Shown piece by piece: positions 57,686 through 64,000 of a stretch of DNA of 64,000 nucleotides (position 1 is its first letter; each line of letters starts with the position of its first letter). Position numbers and translations under genes: made by a program. The DNA is taken from positions 558,001 through 622,000 of the forward strand of contig NZ_CP070947.1 in NCBI RefSeq assembly GCF_017084445.1, in the 5' to 3' direction. Source of the DNA: Mycoplasma sp. Mirounga ES2805-ORL (GTDB lineage: Bacteria > Bacillota_I > Bacilli_A > Mycoplasmatales > Metamycoplasmataceae). The notes under the pieces are model-generated. The model was not told the DNA's origin, searched no databases, and saw nothing but the letters and a program-made list of their open reading frames with translations.

Positions 57686-59503
57686 TTATTTAAAATCGTC
57701 TTTAAGTATTTTAACAAGTGATGATTTTGCAAAATATATTTTATCATCTTTTTCATTGCCGCTTGGTTTCATGTATTGATCAGATTCCTTTTTTCACTCA
57801 TTATAGTTAATTCTGTATTCATTTATTGGAGTAATTTCAACAATGGTGTCTTGTTCTTGTTTAGTATATTTATCTCAGTGGACAGGAACAGCGTGCGTGT
57901 TTCCATCTCCACCTATCACATAAACATACTCGACCATATCTTCTATGTCATATCCTCATGAATTGACTTTAACAATATCTTTATTATTTTGAACCTTTAA
58001 AAGTTGAGTTTTAATAATATTCTTTGTCTTTGAAAGTTTATGTTTGAATAAATTAGCACTTAATGCATTAAGGATATTTTCATACTCATAGTTATTCAAT
58101 TTACTTTTTGGTGTGTCTCTATATATAAATTCGTGAGTTGCTGTTTGTTGATAAATAGGGATTGATAATAAAGGTGCAAAAGCTAAAAATAAATGTCTGA
58201 AATATCTTAATTGATATGTTTTAAATCTTTCTTTGATTGCTTCAAAGTCTAAGTCATCATAATAAGATTCTTCATCAGCATTAAAATCAATTTTTCTAAA
58301 ATGTTCAGGCTTAATGACATTAAGTTTTTCAATTTTTTTAAATATAAAATCGTCACCGTATCCTATTTCTTTATCCATTAAAAAATCAGTTAGTGTTTTT
58401 TGGGCTAAAGGAGTAAATAACATTCTGTAACTTTTCTCGTTGTCTCTTTCAAGTGCATTTCATATTGCTTCAAAGTCAGTATTGCCTAAAGCGGTAAAGT
58501 TTGAATCTCCAACACCTTGTTTAGATAATTTTTCAATAATTTTTGTTTGCGATTTAATAAACTTTGCAAGTTTTTTGTCACTCATCTCATGAACAAAATT
58601 AGGTGTTCTTTCAAAACTGAAATTAGGTTCTACTTCTGATCCAAAAATAATAAATGGATTTTCAACATAGTATGGACAAGGCTTTTCAACTGAAGCAGTC
58701 AAGGTTTGCGATCTTCTAATTGTTCTTATATTGCCGTTAGAGTCAGTAGTACTTTCGGTTCAAGAAATTACTAAATGGCCTGTATAGGTTTTTAATCCCA
58801 TAGTGTGTTCTAATCTATTGGCGATAAGAAATGGGTTACCTTTTAATTCTCCGGATTGAATATATATATTACTAATCTCATCATCATTATAGTTATCAAG
58901 TCCATAATCAGTTTGTAATCTTGCCAGTTTTTCATTATCAAAAAATCTATCAATCTTTAATAATGGAATAGATTTACTAAAAAGTTGTTCTTTAATTCCG
59001 TGTTGGAAAAGAACATTTAATGGTTCCATTTGCTCGTATCCTTCTTTAGTAAAATTATCTATCTTTCCCTTTTCAATGTTTGAATTTTTTATTAATTTCT
59101 TTATTCTAGGAACTGTAACAATACCCAAGAGAATCGGCATTGTAATAATTAATATAAATCCAACCGATATTGTAACCAATAGAGTGATGAATGCTGACTC
59201 ACTATTTGTTATTTTACTTGCTAGCACAAAAATTGAAATCGCTGTAGCTAGTATCGATAAAACAAGAAAGATAATTTCTGTCATTTTAGCTTTCTTTTGT
59301 TTTTTTAATTGTTTTTGACTTAGGTCATATTCATTTTCTGCATGTCTTAAATTTTTAACAGTTATTTTATTTGACTCTATATCAACTTTTGATTTTTTAG
59401 TTAGATCTTCAAAAAAATTGTCAATGTTTTCTATGTGTTTTTGTTCTAAGTTATTATAAGACTTTAGTGGCTCATAATTATCTTTCAAAAATTCTTCTGC
59501 CAT
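57686..59503 (-). CDS. Large membrane protein paired with LemA (DUF3137-like)
   Basis: The product is 605 aa. It begins with a hydrophilic coiled-coil region (about 1-75). Two close membrane helices follow (about 78-96 and 105-130). The rest is a large soluble domain, with a final short hydrophobic stretch (HLFLAFAPLLSIPIYQ). This topology and its place beside lemA match DUF3137 proteins, which commonly neighbour lemA. The family assignment rests on this, not on a clear motif. The ATG at 59503 has AAAAGGAG; the GTG at 59518 is less likely. Confidence 0.5.
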
Positions 59504-59634
59504 ATTGCTCCTTTTCACTATAAATTGTGATTTTTAAATATAGTTATTTAATTATAAATTATTCTCAATGGAGATATTCCAATAATGACTTATAAAAGTT
59601 TTAAAGCTTAATAATGAAATTAAAGTACTTCATT

Positions 59635-59640
59635 TATAAT
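59635..59640 (+). promoter_or_regulatory. -10 box of prfA, leaderless-type
   Basis: Perfect TATAAT 10 nt before the prfA ATG at 59651; no SD. Confidence 0.5.
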
Positions 59641-59650
59641 ATTAAACATT

Positions 59651-60736
59651 ATGGAAAAGACAATGTATAACTCTCTAGTGGAAATCAATAACACATATAA
59701 TAAATTACTTGAACAATCAACGACTGATTCTGTAATCAATGATATAAATGAATATACAAGAATAAATAAGGAAATTAACAAAATTAAAGATATTGCTTTA
59801 ACTTTTCAAAAGTACCAAAATACTGAAAAAAATTTAAATGGAGCAAAAGAAATGCTATCAAGTAAAGACGAGGATATGGTTCTCTTAGCCAAATCTTTAA
59901 TTGAAGAATCGGAACTTGAATTAACTAAAATGGCAGATGAATTAAAAATTCTTTTATTACCTAAAGATGAAAATGATGACAAGAATGTAATAATTGAAAT
60001 AAGAGGAGCTGCTGGCGGAGACGAAGCAAATATATTTGCTGGAGATCTTTATAGAATGTATACCAAATATGCTGAAGAATTAGGTTTTAAAATTAAAATT
60101 ATTACTGAGAATGCAACGAATTCAGGTGGCTTTAGTCAAATTGTTTTTACAATAAATGGAGAAAAAGCTTATTCTAAATTTAAATTTGAAACAGGTGTTC
60201 ATAGAGTTCAAAGAATTCCGGTAACTGAAAGTTCAGGCAGAATTCATACTTCTACTGCAACTGTAACTGTTATCCCTGAAATTGATGACAATATCGATAT
60301 TGTAATTAAACCAAGCGATTTGCAAATTGACACATATAGATCAAGTGGCGCCGGTGGACAATCAGTTAATACAACTGATTCAGCTGTTAGAATAACCCAT
60401 ATTCCAACGGGTGTTGTGGTAACTTCTCAAGATGAAAGAAATCAAATTGCCAATAGAAATACAGCTATGAAAGTTCTTAAATCTAAGTTATATGATTTAG
60501 AAATGCAAAAAAAACGTGAAGAAGAATCAGGATATAGAAAACTTGCGGGTCATGGTGATAGAAGTGAAAAGATTAGGACCTATAACTACCCACAAGACCG
60601 AGTTACTGACCACAGAATTTCACTATCAACAAGCTTAAAACAGGTTGTTGAAGGCAAACTTCAAACAATAATTGAAGCTTTAATTGCAGAAGAAACGAAT
60701 GAAAAAATTAAAGAGAGTGGTTTAAGTGGAAAATAA
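59651..60736 (+). CDS. prfA: Peptide chain release factor 1
   Basis: Reads UAA and UAG. Because UGA encodes Trp, RF1 should be the only release factor in this genome. The product is 361 aa. The GGQ motif that reaches the peptidyl transferase centre is at residues 235-237 ([10 protein letters not shown]). The decoding domain lies before it, and the N-terminal helical domain ends with [13 protein letters not shown] near residue 120. It overlaps prmC by 11 nt, and the pair encodes the substrate and its methylase. Confidence 0.97.
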   Translation: MEKTMYNSLVEINNTYNKLLEQSTTDSVINDINEYTRINKEINKIKDIALTFQKYQNTEKNLNGAKEMLSSKDEDMVLLAKSLIEESELELTKMADELKILLLPKDENDDKNVIIEIRGAAGGDEANIFAGDLYRMYTKYAEELGFKIKIITENATNSGGFSQIVFTINGEKAYSKFKFETGVHRVQRIPVTESSGRIHTSTATVTVIPEIDDNIDIVIKPSDLQIDTYRSSGAGGQSVNTTDSAVRITHIPTGVVVTSQDERNQIANRNTAMKVLKSKLYDLEMQKKREEESGYRKLAGHGDRSEKIRTYNYPQDRVTDHRISLSTSLKQVVEGKLQTIIEALIAEETNEKIKESGLSGK

Positions 60737-61451
60737 GGATTTGATTAAGTTACTTTTGCACGAAAAACGCAAGTATAATCTACCTCAAACTATATCTTCA
60801 AAAGAAAAAAAATCTTTAGAAAAAAATATTCCAATTCAATATATTATTGGATATATTGAATTTATGAATACTATAATTAATGTTAATAATAATGTGCTAA
60901 TTCCGAGATATGAAACAATGGAATTGGTTGATTTAGTTATAAATAAATATGCTAAACCTAACCAAAGAATTTTAGATTTGTGTACAGGTTCAGGTTTTAT
61001 TGGACTATCAATATTTAAGAATGTTCAAAATATAAATTTAGTAATGTCAGATATTAGTTATAAAGCATTAAAAGTCGCTAAGACAAATATGAAATTAAAT
61101 ATAGATAGAATAAGTAGAAAAAGAATTAAATTAAAACATAGTAATTTATTTCAAGACATTAAAGGCAAATTTGATTTAATAATTTCTAATCCCCCTTATT
61201 TATGAAAAAAAGATCAAGATATTCAATTGTCAGTTAAACAAAACGAACCCTCTATTGCTTTGTATTCCCCAAAAAACGGATGAAGAATTTATGAAAATAT
61301 AATTAATGAATATAAAAAATATTTAAAACCTGGGGGCAAATTAATTTTGGAAATCAACCCAAAACATATACAAAAATGAAACTCTTTTAGCGAAATAGAT
61401 ATATTAAAAGATATTAATGGAAAAGACAGATTTATTATTATCAATAAGTAA
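60726..61451 (+). CDS. prmC: Release factor glutamine methyltransferase PrmC
   Basis: Methylates the Gln of the GGQ motif in RF1. The product is 241 aa with the catalytic NPPY at 155-158 and an N-terminal recognition domain ([13 protein letters not shown] then [11 protein letters not shown]). SAM site: [16 protein letters not shown]. Its start codon is GTG, 11 nt inside prfA; no ATG fits as well. Trp is TGA in the C-terminal third. Confidence 0.93.
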
Positions 61452-61459
61452 TTTTCTAA

Positions 61460-61465
61460 TATAAT
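61460..61465 (+). promoter_or_regulatory. -10 box of the acyl carrier protein gene, leaderless-type
   Basis: Perfect TATAAT 6 nt before the ATG at 61472; no SD. Confidence 0.5.
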
Positions 61466-61471
61466 GGATAC

Positions 61472-61699
61472 ATGGATTTTAAACAAAAAATTATTAGTAA
61501 ATTACAAGGTTTGACCAAATCATCAATTAAAACAACTTCAACATTAAAAGATTTAAAAATTGATTCTTTAACATTAGCTGAATTAGTGTTTGAAGCTGAA
61601 GAAGAATTTGAAATACGTGTTGAAGATGCTGATTTAGTTAATATAAAAACAGTTCAAGACATTATCGATGTTTTTGGTAAATATATAAGCAAAAAATAA
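61472..61699 (+). CDS. acpP: Acyl carrier protein
   Basis: The product is 75 aa and acidic. The phosphopantetheine site is DSL in KIDSLTLAELV, with Ser32, followed by FEAEEEFEIRVEDADLVNIKTVQDI, the typical helix II-III pattern. Fatty acid synthesis genes are absent from the window. In mycoplasmas ACP usually serves lipid acyl transfer. Closed by its own terminator. Confidence 0.9.
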   Translation: MDFKQKIISKLQGLTKSSIKTTSTLKDLKIDSLTLAELVFEAEEEFEIRVEDADLVNIKTVQDIIDVFGKYISKK

Positions 61700-61716
61700 A
61701 AATAAATTTATTTTTT

Positions 61717-61739
61717 AACTTGCAATGCAAGTTTTTTTA
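61717..61739 (+). terminator. Terminator of the acyl carrier protein gene
   Basis: Hairpin AACTTGC / GCAAGTT with a 3-nt loop and seven Ts, 18 nt after the stop. Confidence 0.8.
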
Positions 61740-61788
61740 TTTTTTATTAGATAATAATAACCTATCAAAAATTAAAAAGAGGTTTTTT

Positions 61789-62706
61789 ATGAATACAAAG
61801 CAACTTTTAGAAGCTTCATGAAATAAGATAGGTTTTATTTATGAATTCTTGTCAGTGTTTACATTAATATTTTTTTCATTAATGTGGATATTGTTTGCCA
61901 AACTTTTAAAAAAACAAAACAATAAAATATTTATTGCTTCAGGATTTACATTAGCTACTTTTTTAATGTTTGTTCTTCCTTGAGCATATAGCTTTATTTT
62001 TGCAAAAAAACAATCATTTGCATTGCTTAACCCATTGATTGTAATAATTCAGTCGACACTTCAAGGTTTTGATAGCGTGGATAAAACTTGACATCCCATC
62101 TACAAAGGGTCTGGATATTTAATAGGTGGCCAATTACTAGGTGGCCTTTTAGGATTTGTATTTTTTGTTCCATTTTATTGGCTTATTAAAAGACTATACA
62201 TAGATTCTTTAGAATATGGTGAAATAGTTCGAGAATGGAAAATTAAGAATATCTTAAAGCAAGATAGTAAAGCTAATAAAACTTGATGAGTCTTTGCAAT
62301 TAAAGAAGCAATTTTTATATCATTATTTGTATCTACGGTACCTATGGTGAATTATATAAGTACATCATTTTATGGCTTAAATAACTTTACAATTATGCTA
62401 ACAACTTTGATTCTTATATGATTTATATTATTTGCATCTTCATTTTTTGGCTTTTTTGCGTTTCATATTGTATTTCCGTTAATTACATTAATATTGACAA
62501 TATCAACATATGTATTTAATGTGATACAAACAACAAGAGTTAAACAAAAAGATTCTAAAAAAGAATGTAAACTCGAACTTATAGAAGTTGCAACAAGTCT
62601 TTATCAATTTATGGTTTGTGTATTTTTAACAATTATAATTCCAATAATTTTCGGACATGTTTTTCTATTAATTAGTGAAAACACAGGAATAATTTTAAAC
62701 TTCTAA
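61789..62706 (+). CDS. Polytopic membrane protein, MIP-like segment
   Basis: The product is 305 aa with about six helices in two groups. The segment ALLNPLIVIIQSTLQG followed by GYLIGGQLLGGLLGFVFFVP resembles the first NPA half-helix of aquaporin/glycerol facilitators, but the NPA is replaced by NPLI and no second NPA is seen in the other half. It may be a degenerate or distant MIP relative or an unrelated channel-like protein; confidence in the family is low. It is followed after 25 nt by a lipoprotein gene on the same strand, possibly in one operon. Confidence 0.55.
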
Positions 62707-62731
62707 ATTAAAAAAATATGAAAGGATAGTT

Positions 62732-64000
62732 ATGAAATATTTAAACAAAAAAATAGTTTTAGGTGCAATTGGGTTTTTATGCTCAACTCCAATGTTTATT
62801 TCGTATAGTTGCAATAACAACTCAAAATCTAAGAGCAATTCCAATTCACCTGAAGACAAACATAATGAATTAAGTAAAACGGCACAATTAAGCAAACTTT
62901 CTAAAATGTTTGAAGAAAATGATTATAGCGATCAAGTGCTAAAATTTAGAGATCCAAAAGCAAACGCTACAACTGTAAAATTTGAAGAATTTTCTGAAAA
63001 TAATTATTTGCCTAACCATTTTAATTTTGATTTTGAACAATTTAAAAAAGTTCTGAAAAATGATCTTAAATTTGAAGAAAGTTTTATTAATAATCTAAAT
63101 TATGAAATTGATTATCACAATATACAAATTAATATGAACAACAAAACAGAAGTATTAGTCCCTGTAAAAATAAAACTAAATTTAAATCAAAATAATTTAA
63201 AAGGTCTATATACAGAACGCAAAATAATTTTTAAATTAAAAGGAATGAAATCTAATCAATTTAAATCAGAAAATGATCCTTTAATACTTTTTAATAATGA
63301 ATTAAAGGATAATCTTCACAAAGAAGATATTGATGTAAAAATATCATTAGGTAACCCTTCAATAGTACTTAATATTAAAAAATATGGATTAGCAAATTTA
63401 TCTAAATCACAAATAAATGAATTATTTACTTTAAATATTAAGAAAGATTTAAAATCCATTATTTCAAAATACCCGGACCAAGAGTACTTAATAAAAATAA
63501 ATGGAATCCAACTTGATAATGAAAATTTAGATACAGCTAAAATAAGAATTAGAGTTTCTAATGCTATGGCTAAAAATGGAGCTCTTAAAAAAGGAAAATA
63601 TTATGATAGTATAGGGTTTGATTTGTTTAAAGAAGTGAAACTCCCATATGATAAAAGCCCAATACTTTTTGAAAATAAATTACAAGAAAATGTTTATGTA
63701 GAACCAAAGGGTTCTAACATTTATAACTCAAATTTCACCGAATTAAACAAAGATAGTTTTAATATTTATTCACTTAATAAAAATATTTCCTATAAGGTTA
63801 TAAACTATAAATCAATTGATTTTAGAAACGGTGCTCTAAGTCTTATTGCTGAGTATAAAAACAATGGGTCATTAATTCAAAAAGAAATAATTAAAAAAAT
63901 TGGTGTTGGTGCATTCACTAACATTTATGAAGAAGACTTCACAAAGAATAATGTTAAGGCTTATAACTTTAATGCAGATTTTTTAGAACAAACAGACTTA
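62732..64000 (+). CDS. Surface lipoprotein, partial
   Basis: 423 codons are open to the window end. The signal ends ISYSC, so Cys27 is the lipid site. A Ser/Asn/Lys-rich spacer follows, then a hydrophilic domain with alternating beta-like patterns (LVPVKIKLNLNQ, VKISLGNPSIVLNI). No TGA occurs in this stretch. Not matched to a named family. The SD AAAGGA is 7 nt from the ATG. Confidence 0.8.
   Translation, partial: MKYLNKKIVLGAIGFLCSTPMFISYSCNNNSKSKSNSNSPEDKHNELSKTAQLSKLSKMFEENDYSDQVLKFRDPKANATTVKFEEFSENNYLPNHFNFDFEQFKKVLKNDLKFEESFINNLNYEIDYHNIQINMNNKTEVLVPVKIKLNLNQNNLKGLYTERKIIFKLKGMKSNQFKSENDPLILFNNELKDNLHKEDIDVKISLGNPSIVLNIKKYGLANLSKSQINELFTLNIKKDLKSIISKYPDQEYLIKINGIQLDNENLDTAKIRIRVSNAMAKNGALKKGKYYDSIGFDLFKEVKLPYDKSPILFENKLQENVYVEPKGSNIYNSNFTELNKDSFNIYSLNKNISYKVINYKSIDFRNGALSLIAEYKNNGSLIQKEIIKKIGVGAFTNIYEEDFTKNNVKAYNFNADFLEQTDL

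Overview
The window is about 64 kb of a very AT-rich mollicute chromosome. In nearly every long gene TGA falls in frame at positions where the family has tryptophan, so genetic code 4 applies, and each gene below was rebuilt by reading through TGA in one frame. Peptidoglycan genes are absent, many lipoproteins have a short SC or YSC lipobox, and there is a P80-P60-HinT locus of the kind known from Mycoplasma hominis. Together these point to the hominis/synoviae side of the mycoplasmas (Metamycoplasma or Mycoplasmopsis). Species is not resolved.

Layout. Positions 1-13.2 kb run leftward: a giant FtsX-type permease that leaves the window, then the pth-tilS-ftsH operon and a RecD-like helicase. 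A DnaA-box cluster at 13.3-13.4 kb separates this arm from rightward dnaA-dnaN-S4, so the replication origin lies here. Positions 16.4-22.6 kb are leftward again: lplA, an alpha/beta hydrolase, a PQ-loop membrane protein and asnA form a tightly packed operon, followed by rpmH-rnpA-yidC. serS points right. Positions 24.1-27.9 kb keep the Firmicute order cysS-rlmB-sigma-rpmG-secE-nusG, with a divergent SigH-position sigma factor.

Positions 28-35 kb hold a low-complexity tail-anchored protein, NADH oxidase, and a leftward group of accessory or surface genes: two unknown proteins, an S41 protease-like lipoprotein and a membrane-anchored nuclease-fold protein. Positions 35.4-43 kb hold lysS, ldh, a coiled-coil lipoprotein, two tandem arginine tRNAs, thymidine kinase, a YwaF-like membrane protein and leucyl aminopeptidase. 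Positions 43-47.1 kb are hinT-P60-P80. Positions 47-53 kb have a small unknown protein, an EamA transporter, rpsP-trmD-rplS and a Upf1-like helicase. Positions 53.5-64 kb have rplK-rplA, a second hydrolase, an unknown protein, a LemA/DUF3137-like pair, prfA-prmC, an acyl carrier protein, a polytopic membrane protein and a lipoprotein cut by the window end.

The core genes cover replication start, translation (tRNA synthetases, ribosomal proteins, RF1 and its methylase), protein insertion and quality control (YidC, SecE, FtsH), and NADH recycling (Nox, Ldh). The accessory content is mostly surface proteins. Starts fall into two classes: genes with a good Shine-Dalgarno (SD), and genes whose -10 hexamer lies only 6-11 nt before the ATG, implying leaderless mRNAs. 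No CRISPR array, prophage or insertion sequence was recognised.
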